From positions 62,001-126,000 of the forward strand of contig NC_011881.1 in the NCBI RefSeq assembly GCF_000022025.1: DNA of 64,000 nucleotides. Direction: 5' to 3'. The notes beneath the pieces are model-generated. The model worked only from the letters and a program-made list of their open reading frames with translations. It did no database searches and had not been told where the DNA came from. The position numbers and the translations under genes were made by a program. Shown piece after piece: positions 53,007 through 61,061 of the stretch. The DNA comes from Pseudarthrobacter chlorophenolicus A6. Its GTDB lineage: Bacteria > Actinomycetota > Actinomycetes > Actinomycetales > Micrococcaceae. How positions within the stretch are numbered: the stretch's first letter is position 1; each line of letters starts with the position of its first letter.

Positions 53007-54121
53007 GCCTCGAAAACAGGCCGCCGTTTGTTTCCGCTCGCCTTACTCACGCACGCAGGCGGCGGGGGATGACAATCACAGCGCTTAGTACTGCAAGTGG
53101 AGTCAGCACTAAGAGTATTTCCGACTTCGAGAACGGAAAAAAGGAGCCTGCCCCCGAGACGCTACGGCGATTAGGTCATGTCTTAGGCGTGCCACTCGAG
53201 CATTTCGCGCGCCCTGGCATCGAAGAAGTCCCCGTAGCTTCCGTCAGCTTCCGCGCGCCAAGCAAGATGACTGCCAGGAATAGAGACATGGCTCTTACAG
53301 TCTCTGGCCATGCGATAGAGCTCCGAGCGTGGATTGACTCTCACTACGATACTCCCCCCGCAGATGTCCCAACCTTGCATAAATTCACTGGGGCACCCGA
53401 TGCGTCCGCTGCTGCGGAGATCCTTCGAGCCAAGTGGGGATTAGGACAGGCTCCGCTAGGAAATATGATTCACCTCCTGGAGCTCCATGGTGTCGCCGTG
53501 TTTTCAGCCAAGGCGGACAAGGGAGAAATGGACGCCTTTTCATTCCGGGATTCGGGCACTCCTTACGTACTTCTTAGTACAAAGAAGTCCGCCGAACGGG
53601 GAAGGTTTGACGCCGCTCACGAATTGGGCCACTTAGTTCTCCACGCGGAATCAGTTAAACCATCCGGCGTGGAGGCTGAACGCGAGGCGGACAGTTTCGC
53701 TTCGGCTTTCCTAATGCCGGAGGCGGATGTCCGGGCGCAAGTTCGGCTTAATCCTTCGCTAGATGAGATTCTGCGTAAGAAAAAACGATGGAACGTTTCG
53801 GCAATGGCATTGGCCTACCGCCTCCACGACCTTGGCTTGCTCAGCGACTGGCTCTACCACACGACCTGCGTCAACCTGTCTCGGATGGGATATCGGTCTG
53901 GAGAACCTAACGGCATAAATCGAGAATCGTCTCGACTGCTAACTCAGGTAGTGAACGACCTATGGAACAGACCGGGTGGCTTCGAACAGCTGTGCAACGA
54001 CCTAGCCGTCAGTGCCGAGGATGTAAATGATCTCATCTTCAAGCTGGCTCCGGTCGGGCTGAGGGGGTCGGCACAATCTTCCCCTCCTCTCCGGCCAAAC
54101 CTCAGGGTAGTAGCGGGGTAA
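53003..54121 (+). CDS. XRE HTH - ImmA/IrrE metallopeptidase fusion
   Basis: A 372-residue two-domain protein. Residues about 10-68 form an XRE-type HTH (ARRRRGMTITALSTASGVSTKSISDFENG). Residues about 130-300 form an ImmA/IrrE Zn-peptidase with HELGH (206-210) in RFDAAHELGHLVLH and a downstream Glu in EREADSFASAFLMP as third ligand. Such proteins cleave repressors, as ImmA does in ICEBs1 and IrrE in Deinococcus; with a built-in HTH they often act as repressor and sensor. It is encoded upstream of a nuclease-like gene and probably controls it through the operator at 52338-52369. Confidence 0.88.
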   Translation: MSLENRPPFVSARLTHARRRRGMTITALSTASGVSTKSISDFENGKKEPAPETLRRLGHVLGVPLEHFARPGIEEVPVASVSFRAPSKMTARNRDMALTVSGHAIELRAWIDSHYDTPPADVPTLHKFTGAPDASAAAEILRAKWGLGQAPLGNMIHLLELHGVAVFSAKADKGEMDAFSFRDSGTPYVLLSTKKSAERGRFDAAHELGHLVLHAESVKPSGVEAEREADSFASAFLMPEADVRAQVRLNPSLDEILRKKKRWNVSAMALAYRLHDLGLLSDWLYHTTCVNLSRMGYRSGEPNGINRESSRLLTQVVNDLWNRPGGFEQLCNDLAVSAEDVNDLIFKLAPVGLRGSAQSSPPLRPNLRVVAG

Positions 54122-54157
54122 AAATTTCTAGTCGCTGTGGGATTGAAGGGTTTGAGC

Positions 54158-55459
54158 ATGCAGGGTGATGACATCAAGAGGCTTGGTCGCGCCGTAGTCT
54201 TTGTACATCAACACGACCAGAAGATTGCGGATCACCATGTCAGGGCTGAAATAGAGGTTCTCCTGCTCACGGGGAAAGCTATGGACTTCGCGGCCCGACT
54301 CAAGGGCCATCAGGCGATCTTCCCACTGACGCACGAACTAGTTCAACAATATGCGAAGTTCGCAGGCCTAGGTTTCCTAGAGCTCTCAAATACCGTACTT
54401 CCTGCACTAAAGCGTGCCGGTCTCATCGACTACTCTCTCTCCGACCAGGGGCGGATAGTCGGGTTAGATGAATATATTGGGGTTTCAGCGACCGTAACTG
54501 AGCAGACGGTCCAGCTTCTGAACGTCTTGATGCCGCAGCGCTCCGACCTGGCGTTTTTGCATTCTGTCGAAGTGGCTGCCATCGCACCGCTTGCAGAGTC
54601 GGACCATCTGCAGGAGGTCGTTAGCCGTGGGTTCGGCGAGGCGGAGGCGGCCAGTGCCCTGACCCTAGCTAAGGCCGTGGGGCTAAATCTCACAGTCCCT
54701 TCGGCAGAGCTGAATGAGCGCGTCGTTTATAGCCCTTACGTCTGGGGCACCCGCCAGCTTTCCCTTGCGAAGTTCCTGCGCGAGCTGCCCCCAAACGAGA
54801 GGGACGCCCTTCTCGGAATGAGCGAGCAGGTCCTTGCCACTCCTGGCATTCACATGTCAAAGCTAGTAGCCACGCCGGCAGTTATTCGAAGTGCGCGAAA
54901 CGCTGGACTCATCCAGGCTGCGAACGTTCAATCCTCCACCGGCAATGGTTCGACCTACGTCTTCTCCCCCTTGCTGGAAGCCGAAGACAATTTGTGCACC
55001 ACCACAGAAGCATTCCATCTCAGGAAGCTCTTCGTCGCACACATTCTTTTCGGGCATGAACGTGCTATAGCAGGTGGTGGAATCATCCACAGCCCCACGG
55101 TGCTTGTAAACGCGCTCCTAAGGCGGGGCGTAGTGGGACCGGCGACGAATATCGGCACCGATTACTACCTTCTGGAAGCCGCCGGAGTTGTTGCAGTCGA
55201 ACCAGACGCAGGCAGGGCTTACCTCCGCCTAGTTAAGCCTGAAATCGCTGAAGCGGGGCTGGATTGGATCCGACGGATCACAGACTCCGCGGGAACAGGT
55301 GAGCTGACGTTGAATCAGCGTCCCGCCAGCTTTCAAAAGCCGGAAGATATGCGGACTGAGGAAACGACAGGCGCTGCTAATGAATTGATGGTTGCGTCAA
55401 TAAACGAGCTTCGGAAGGAGATGCAGCGTGCAGCACGCCGCGACGATCCCTGGTCTTGA
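54158..55459 (+). CDS. Unknown protein of the XRE-ImmA/nuclease operon
   Basis: About 433 residues from ATG 54158 (SD GAAGGG; a GTG at 54137 is possible). It appears mainly helical with several winged-helix-like stretches: ALKRAGLIDYSLSDQGRIVG near residues 90-110, VIRSARNAGLIQAANVQ near 250 and VNALLRRGVVGPATNIG near 315. No Walker or nuclease motifs. The 3' end overlaps the nuclease-like gene by 32 bp, so the two products probably form a complex. It may be a DNA- or RNA-recognition subunit. Confidence 0.75.
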   Translation: MQGDDIKRLGRAVVFVHQHDQKIADHHVRAEIEVLLLTGKAMDFAARLKGHQAIFPLTHELVQQYAKFAGLGFLELSNTVLPALKRAGLIDYSLSDQGRIVGLDEYIGVSATVTEQTVQLLNVLMPQRSDLAFLHSVEVAAIAPLAESDHLQEVVSRGFGEAEAASALTLAKAVGLNLTVPSAELNERVVYSPYVWGTRQLSLAKFLRELPPNERDALLGMSEQVLATPGIHMSKLVATPAVIRSARNAGLIQAANVQSSTGNGSTYVFSPLLEAEDNLCTTTEAFHLRKLFVAHILFGHERAIAGGGIIHSPTVLVNALLRRGVVGPATNIGTDYYLLEAAGVVAVEPDAGRAYLRLVKPEIAEAGLDWIRRITDSAGTGELTLNQRPASFQKPEDMRTEETTGAANELMVASINELRKEMQRAARRDDPWS

Positions 55460-56648
55460 TCCCGGGGCAAAAGCAGAAGTTCGGGTCGCTCAGGCTTGGT
55501 TCTGGGACGGCTACTTTGTACGCAGGGGTGTGGACCTGACGCACAAATTCGGTAGCGATTCGGCAACAATAACGGACCTTGACGTACTTGCGGTCTCTCT
55601 GGACGCTGCCCTTCGTGCTCATAAACATATCGGCGAAGTAAAAACCGGAAAGTCCAACAACACTCCTCGGCCGTTGGACCGTGCGCTTTGGCTACGAGGT
55701 GTCCGCGAGCTCATCGGAGCGGAAAGCGGCGAGATCACAACTGCTTTCCGAACTTCAGTTGGCGTAAGGGATGCCTGTCGGCGCCTCGGAGTTTCGGTCC
55801 AGCACATGGACGACCTCGCCGCACGTGAACAGCGGCTAGGGATAGCTGACCTTGCTGACATCGGGTCTAATGGCGAGACCGTCGCGCTTTTGAAAAAGGA
55901 CGTACTCGCTTTCGCTAAGCAGGAGCCTACTCTCGAACGTGCTTACTGGTTCTTAACTTCAGAAGTTTGGTTCCTTGGGCCCTTTGACGCTCTGAAACGC
56001 ACCTTGGGGCTCATCCGTGAGCTCGGTAAGAGCTGGCCTGACGAGTCACATGCTCAGGAAGCCAGGGCCGCTAGATGGTTTTTTGCTGAAGGCATCGCCC
56101 TGATCACCCTTAACCTTGCTGTCATCGCGGGACAAGCTAACACGATGGACAGCGTGGGGTTCCGTGCCATTGCTGCGGATAGGCTCTCCTCGGGTGACGT
56201 GCCCTCCTATGCCGTCCGGAAACTTTCTGAACGATTTGATGAGTATCTCGGCAAGATTCTAAATTCCTTAGATGCACCGGCAGATATCAGGGCAACCGCG
56301 TCCGGGGCTTTCCTACCTACAGAACCTGGATATGCCGAACCGTTAGTCGAGTTGATACAACGGCTCTCTTCGGAAGCGTCTCTGACTGCTCTCCTGCCCA
56401 GGCAGTTGGACGTGATTCTCTTCGAAAGGCTCGTTCGTAGGCGTGAACTGAACCCGGAAATTAGTCGTCGGCTAGGAATCGGTCGCGATACCGAACGACT
56501 GATGAGGCTAATCGGGGCTTTTCTTCGCGGGCAATTCGCCCTACCAAGTGTCGTGGAGAAAGTACTCACATCGCCCCTGTCCGAGGGCCATCTCACTGGT
56601 GAGTCTAAGGGGAGCCAAATTGCGCTCTTTGACGAAGTCGACTTATAG
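55428..56648 (+). CDS. Putative PD-(D/E)XK nuclease of the XRE-ImmA operon
   Basis: A 406-residue protein, GTG start with SD GGAAGGAG inside the previous gene. Residues 14-75 fit a PD-(D/E)XK nuclease core: Glu17 in a first helix (AKAEVRVAQAWFWDGYFVRRG), Asp50/Asp52 in ITDLDVLAV, and Glu70-x-Lys72 in GEVKTGK, with a hydrophobic strand before each. The remaining 300 residues are helical and unrecognised. It resembles Mrr- or effector-type nucleases joined to a sensing domain. With the XRE-ImmA controller it forms a plausible anti-phage or anti-plasmid effector. Nuclease assignment is motif-based inference. Confidence 0.72.
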   Translation: MQHAATIPGLDPGAKAEVRVAQAWFWDGYFVRRGVDLTHKFGSDSATITDLDVLAVSLDAALRAHKHIGEVKTGKSNNTPRPLDRALWLRGVRELIGAESGEITTAFRTSVGVRDACRRLGVSVQHMDDLAAREQRLGIADLADIGSNGETVALLKKDVLAFAKQEPTLERAYWFLTSEVWFLGPFDALKRTLGLIRELGKSWPDESHAQEARAARWFFAEGIALITLNLAVIAGQANTMDSVGFRAIAADRLSSGDVPSYAVRKLSERFDEYLGKILNSLDAPADIRATASGAFLPTEPGYAEPLVELIQRLSSEASLTALLPRQLDVILFERLVRRRELNPEISRRLGIGRDTERLMRLIGAFLRGQFALPSVVEKVLTSPLSEGHLTGESKGSQIALFDEVDL

Positions 56649-56798
56649 GTTCACAAGGGGGGCGAGCGCTGGTTGCAGCTGCACCGAGACGGGCGCTTCC
56701 GCAAGGCCATTGTGAAAGAAGAACGTAGCCTGGCCGCTCCCTCTTTTTGGTCTGGGCTGCAGGGGAGGGCCTCGTCCACTCCCCCAGATTGACGAAAG

Positions 56799-56817
56799 GT
56801 CCATTATCGGCGCTTGA
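56799..56817. repeat. 19-bp direct repeat, copy 1
   Basis: GTCCATTATCGGCGCTTGA. It matches 58398-58416 at 18 of 19 positions in the same orientation, 1,599 bp apart. The pair frames the nucleotidyltransferase and pRiA4b ORF-3-like genes. These may be ends left by an insertion sequence or cassette. Confidence 0.65.
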
Positions 56818-56852
56818 GAATGGCCGGGGGAGAGGCTTGAAAAGGAGCCGTT

Positions 56853-57539
56853 TCACCGGCCGATGAGGGTCCGGTCTGCCGGCGGCGGGACAGCGTCCGG
56901 GTCCGCATCGATGCTGTAGATGGTCTCGGACCGATTGGTGAGCCTGGTGATGTCCTCGGTTGTGATGTTGATGAACGCCGATCGGTTCTTCAGGTGCTGG
57001 ACGAGTTCGGTATATGGCCATAGCAGCCGGTCCACATACGTACTGAAGGACCGCCCGCTGGCCCTGGCGTAGTCCGCCACGAGCTTGGGGTCGGTGATCC
57101 TTCTGCCGTACGTGAGCTCGATGTCGACGTCGCCCAGCGGGTCGATCTGAGGGTCGAGATAACTGCCGAAGACCCTAAGCGCGTCGACAAACAGGGGCTT
57201 ACCTTGGTCGGCGTTGTAGGCGTGTGCACGCTTCAGCAGTTCAGAAACCAGCCGGTCGGCGGTCTTTCGGCTGATCGGTTTCCCGAAGCTTGCCATCGCC
57301 AGAGCGTTGCCCTGAATGGTGGTATCCCACCAGACGTCCCCGGCGGCATCGGTCTCGACCGTCTCCATGTATCCGGCAGCTTCCAGTTCGGCCAGCACCG
57401 TCCCGGGTTCATGCCCGGTGCCGTCGAGGAGGTCTGCCACACCCACGACGGTCATTTCCCTGCCCCTGAACCGGCGGACGATCGCACGGGCCAACTCCGC
57501 CGGCAGCCCGGCGATGACATCCGATTTCGCTACCCTCAC
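56853..57539 (-). CDS. Nucleotidyltransferase-domain protein with N-terminal winged helix
   Basis: A 228-residue protein. The N-terminal half looks like a winged helix (VADLLDGTGHEPGTVLAELEAAGYME). The C-terminal half has the minimal nucleotidyltransferase motif GSYLDPQIDPLGDVDIEL (Gly125-Ser126, Asp137 and Asp139). MNT-type enzymes of this kind are often antitoxins of HEPN toxins, but no HEPN gene is adjacent. GTG start behind GGTGAG. Could be a stand-alone AMP-transferase regulating a partner elsewhere. Confidence 0.7.
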   Translation of the reverse strand: MRVAKSDVIAGLPAELARAIVRRFRGREMTVVGVADLLDGTGHEPGTVLAELEAAGYMETVETDAAGDVWWDTTIQGNALAMASFGKPISRKTADRLVSELLKRAHAYNADQGKPLFVDALRVFGSYLDPQIDPLGDVDIELTYGRRITDPKLVADYARASGRSFSTYVDRLLWPYTELVQHLKNRSAFINITTEDITRLTNRSETIYSIDADPDAVPPPADRTLIGR

Positions 57540-57663
57540 CTCACCAGCCTACGGGTGAACTACCTCGGCTTCCCGAGGTGCCAGCTCTCTGGGACACCGG
57601 ATCGGACGTCCAACGGAGACTCCCGGGAAGGTATCGCGCTGGCATCATGGTGGCCTTTTCGCG

Positions 57664-58326
57664 CTAGTTGCGCGCGTGAGCCTGCGCAGCCAGCGCGTGA
57701 TTCACGGACTCGACGTCCCAAAACGCTGGGTCAAAGGGTTCGTCTGAGTCAGTGATCTCTGCGACCCATTCGACGCTCTCTGCGTGGTCTGGATGGGCCG
57801 GATCGGCAAGGGCCTCGAGGAGTTCTTCGTACCCTGGGAATCCTCCGGAGTCTTCCAGTGGGCCCCGGCGGGTACCGTCAAGTACCCGGGCCGGTGAAGT
57901 GCCCTCACTCCAGGTGCGCTGTGAAACCAGCTCAAGCCGATGCAGCCAACTATCGCCGAAATCGTACTCGTAGAAGGCCGCGCCACCGCCAAGCGCCAGC
58001 AGTTGGGCAAGGGCTAGGTCTTCCTCTGGCCTGTCATCCGTCTCCACGCACTCTTGCCGGGGAAGCCATTGCAGCGTCTCCGGCATCTGACCATCCACCG
58101 TCCGCAACGGTGCGAAGGGGTCGTCGGCTGTGAACCTGTGCAGGTGCATGTCCTCCCAGCCAAAGGCAGTTTGCAGGGTCTGGTGGACACGGTCCAGAGT
58201 CAACGAGCCACGGACTTCCAGTTGGCGCCATATTTTGGGGTCACTGTCGACCAGCTCGACACGAACCTCGAGCATCGACTCTGGTTTCCCGCCCATTGCG
58301 GCAGAATCGTTCTCCATGCAGGCCAT
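57664..58326 (-). CDS. Plasmid pRiA4b ORF-3-like protein
   Basis: About 220 residues from ATG 58326 (alternative ATG 58317; a much longer frame upstream is not protein-like). The core LEVRVELVDSDPKIWRQLEV, then LDRVHQTLQTAFGWEDMHLHRF and FYEYDFGDSWLHRLEL are hallmarks of the pRiA4b ORF-3/IS1096 TnpR-like family found on plasmids and mobile elements. Function unknown, although once linked to transposon resolution. It supports a mobile origin for the segment between the 19-bp repeats. Confidence 0.85.
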   Translation of the reverse strand: MACMENDSAAMGGKPESMLEVRVELVDSDPKIWRQLEVRGSLTLDRVHQTLQTAFGWEDMHLHRFTADDPFAPLRTVDGQMPETLQWLPRQECVETDDRPEEDLALAQLLALGGGAAFYEYDFGDSWLHRLELVSQRTWSEGTSPARVLDGTRRGPLEDSGGFPGYEELLEALADPAHPDHAESVEWVAEITDSDEPFDPAFWDVESVNHALAAQAHARN

Positions 58327-58397
58327 TCTTGCAGGCCCCACAACTCGCGTCCGAGACCCTGCCACTCCCCTGCCATCGATCGTCAGGCTTACAGAAC

Positions 58398-58416
58398 GTC
58401 CATTATCGGCGTTTGA
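58398..58416. repeat. 19-bp direct repeat, copy 2
   Basis: GTCCATTATCGGCGTTTGA; differs from 56799-56817 by one base. It lies in the 265 bp between the pRiA4b ORF-3-like gene and the sugar kinase gene, which otherwise hold no gene I can support. Confidence 0.65.
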
Positions 58417-58591
58417 AATCCTCGATGAGGGAAGGGCCCGAGATCGCCCTGAGGGCGCCACCGGCCTCGCCCTTAGCGTCCACGAAAACCAGCGAAGGGC
58501 CTGCGTCGGTCTGGCTCTTCGGTAGCTGCGACGGCGGCTGTCGCCGTCGCCCGTGGGTCCGATTCCATCGGCTTTCGACTTTGCGGGTTGG

Positions 58592-59596
58592 TCAATGCAC
58601 GCTCCGGAAATCCGCCGGGGCGGCAAATAGGTCGCTGAGCTCTCGCGCCCAAGGTGGATCGGCACCTGGCCTGGAGCAGGTGATGGATGCTGCGCCGTTC
58701 GCATAGTCAAGCAGGTTCTGAAGTGCTTGGGGTGAGAGATCCTTCAATTTCTCCCGGGCGCCTGCGCCGAGGAGGTTTCTCGTGCCGAGCCAGGAAATTA
58801 ATGCGGCCATGAAGGAATCGCCTGCGCCGACGGTGTCAGCGACTTCGATTTCCCGGGCCGGCATCTGTACCATCGTGCGGCCGTTTGTGATCACTGGACC
58901 GCCTTCGCCGCGGGTGACTGCCACTATGGCCGGTCCCAGCTTGAGCCATGCGTGCGCGGTCTGGTCTGGCGTCCTGTCCGGGTACAGCCATTCCAGGTCC
59001 TCGTTGCTGGCTTTGACGATATCGCTCGCCGCTACAAACCGCTCGATGTCCCGGCGGGTGCTGTGAACATCTCCGCTGATCGCGGGCCGGCAGTTCGGGT
59101 CGTAGCTGATCGTGGCACGTCCACGGGCAGCTTGCAGCAGCGTGTAGACAGTGTCGCGCCCGGGAGGCAAGACGGTGGCGATCGAACCTGCATGGACGTG
59201 GCGGGAGCTTTCGACTGCTGACAGCGCTGGAAGAGAGGTCCCGTTAAGATCCCAGGTGATGGCGATGGAATAGCGGGCGGCTCCAGCGTGGTCAATGTTT
59301 GCGGTAGCAACGCTTGTCGGGGAGTGTCCGCCGACGAGGGCGGCGACCCCGTTGGCCGTCAGATGTTTTTCGATCATCCCCCCGTACTGGTCTTGGCCGT
59401 AGTGGGTGATCAAACTGGTCGTCATGCCGAGGCGCGCACAGCCAATGGCAACGTTTAGCGGGCTTCCGCCCGGACGTATGGCGGTCGAGGTTCCCGTTTT
59501 GTGGGGGTGAGTGATGACGTCCACGAGAGATTCACCGATGACCGTCACTCGGGGGTAAGCGTCTGGGCTGGCGGTTGGCATAGCTTTGGAGGTCAC
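58592..59596 (-). CDS. PfkB-family sugar kinase
   Basis: A 334-residue ribokinase/fructokinase-type kinase. Signature 1 is RPGGSPLNVAIGCARLG near residue 42; signature 2 is ADTVGAGDSFMAALISWLG with catalytic base Asp260. It phosphorylates a sugar or sugar acid with ATP. Its ATG overlaps the stop of the unknown gene upstream (ATGA), which follows a ribose-type ABC transporter. Substrate could be fructose, ribose or 2-keto-3-deoxygluconate; the sequence does not decide. Confidence 0.88.
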   Translation of the reverse strand: MTSKAMPTASPDAYPRVTVIGESLVDVITHPHKTGTSTAIRPGGSPLNVAIGCARLGMTTSLITHYGQDQYGGMIEKHLTANGVAALVGGHSPTSVATANIDHAGAARYSIAITWDLNGTSLPALSAVESSRHVHAGSIATVLPPGRDTVYTLLQAARGRATISYDPNCRPAISGDVHSTRRDIERFVAASDIVKASNEDLEWLYPDRTPDQTAHAWLKLGPAIVAVTRGEGGPVITNGRTMVQMPAREIEVADTVGAGDSFMAALISWLGTRNLLGAGAREKLKDLSPQALQNLLDYANGAASITCSRPGADPPWARELSDLFAAPADFRSVH

Positions 59597-60942
59597 GCGC
59601 GGTGGGCCGTGGGTGCAGTCTCCAGTTGGTCTGCCACGTGCTGCCAGCCGTCGCTGAACATACCGTATGCCGTTTTAATTTGGACACCGACGGGAAGTTC
59701 GGGGCATTCGTTTTCGCCGTTGGTTCCCCAGTTGACCCAGCCGGACTGGCGGCGCTGGACGATCTGGAAGGCACCGGACGGTTCAGATGTCCACCACACC
59801 ATGGTTCTGTCCAGGTCTGAATGGAATTCGGCGGTTTTTGAGGCCGGCCCGGCGAAGATGGTTTCGTGCGGCACAGCCGAGACATCGACGGGGGCATCCG
59901 CTATCGTCCAACGCCGTTCAGGCAGGTCGGCGAGCACGTGCGAGGTTGCCCTGACACGGGCGAGGCGTTCGCGGATCTCCTCGTTGTCCAAGGCGCCTTC
60001 CCAGCTGCAGAACAGGCGCCAGTACAGGTCCCAGTGGGCCGCTTCGATGTTGCCGGTGAGTTGGCGGCGGAATTCCAGGAACTTCGCAGTGTTGGACGTT
60101 GAGTTCGCGATGGTTTCCTCGACCATTTGTGCGAGTTCAGCGGCGTAGGGATCGCCGGAGCGGTACCGTGTGCCGTCGTATGCTTCGAAGCGGTTGAAGA
60201 CCACATCGCCTTGGCCGGCCTCGAATTCATCGCCGACGGTGATCTTGTTGGTTATGGAGCGTCCGTTGATGACGGTCTGGAAGTCGTCCACCCGGTAGCT
60301 GCGGGTGAAGTAGGGCGTGCCGTGGGTGAACTGCCAGTCGATGGAAAACGTCTTGCCCTTGAGTTCCTCGAGCAGGCCGTCGGGGATTGTCCCGTGCATC
60401 CGGTAGTGATGCAGGATGGGGCCTTCTTCGATGGTTTCGATGTGGACGGTGGTGTGTTCGGGCGGGTTGATGAGGCCGTTCTCGGGGGTGAAGAAGGGGC
60501 CGTAGAACCCGCCGATGGCGTTGTTGCCCGAGGGCAGCAGGTCGATGCCTTCTTTCAGCGTTGCGAAATGACGCAGTCCCCATTTTGAGGCGCCGGTACC
60601 CTCGGCAGTTCCCGAGCACATTTCGAGGTCGAAGTATCCGGTGTCCAAGCGGACGAAACCGTCGGCTTCGACAGGTTCGCGCTTGGTGATCCCGTCAACG
60701 TGACCGGTGACAGGTGCGGTCAGCGTGAGCTCGAGGCTGCCGTCAAAGGACAGGACGGTGACGAAGGTGGTTTTACCTGGTTCGGGTTGGGCGTTCAGCC
60801 GCTGGCAGGTAACGGTGTCTCCGGAACTGGTAGTTGCAGTCCAAAGGCTCTCGGTCAATACGCCGTCGACGGTGAAGGTCACCGGTTCGTTGGTGCGGCG
60901 GCCGGGAAGGGCGTCCTTGACGGCGATGGTGGGCAATGCCAC
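59593..60942 (-). CDS. Unknown protein of the sugar operon
   Basis: A 449-residue protein without signal peptide or membrane segments. It appears beta-rich, with blocks such as GLRHFATLKEGIDLLP, NAIGGFYGPFFTPENGLINPP and ILHHYRMHGTIPDG. These look like a sugar-binding or lyase/hydrolase-type beta-sandwich, but I cannot name a family. Placed between ABC transporter genes and a PfkB kinase with ATGA coupling to the kinase, it probably acts on the imported sugar, perhaps as a cytoplasmic glycosidase, lyase or isomerase. Confidence 0.65.
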   Translation of the reverse strand: MALPTIAVKDALPGRRTNEPVTFTVDGVLTESLWTATTSSGDTVTCQRLNAQPEPGKTTFVTVLSFDGSLELTLTAPVTGHVDGITKREPVEADGFVRLDTGYFDLEMCSGTAEGTGASKWGLRHFATLKEGIDLLPSGNNAIGGFYGPFFTPENGLINPPEHTTVHIETIEEGPILHHYRMHGTIPDGLLEELKGKTFSIDWQFTHGTPYFTRSYRVDDFQTVINGRSITNKITVGDEFEAGQGDVVFNRFEAYDGTRYRSGDPYAAELAQMVEETIANSTSNTAKFLEFRRQLTGNIEAAHWDLYWRLFCSWEGALDNEEIRERLARVRATSHVLADLPERRWTIADAPVDVSAVPHETIFAGPASKTAEFHSDLDRTMVWWTSEPSGAFQIVQRRQSGWVNWGTNGENECPELPVGVQIKTAYGMFSDGWQHVADQLETAPTAHRA

Positions 60943-61061
60943 GGGCTTTTCCTCTCAGGTTTTTTGGCGTGGGGCTGCATTCCGGCCGCTTGGGAAAGCG
61001 GGCCGGAAATGTCCCCCCGGGGGCAGGCAGGATGCTGCTGCCTGGTGCGTTGGGTGTGCGC

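Noticed and set aside
57664..58710. 348-residue version of the pRiA4b ORF-3-like protein
   Set aside because: The first 128 residues are Arg/Ser/Pro-rich, overlap the sugar kinase gene and cross the 19-bp repeat; homology starts near the ATG at 58326.
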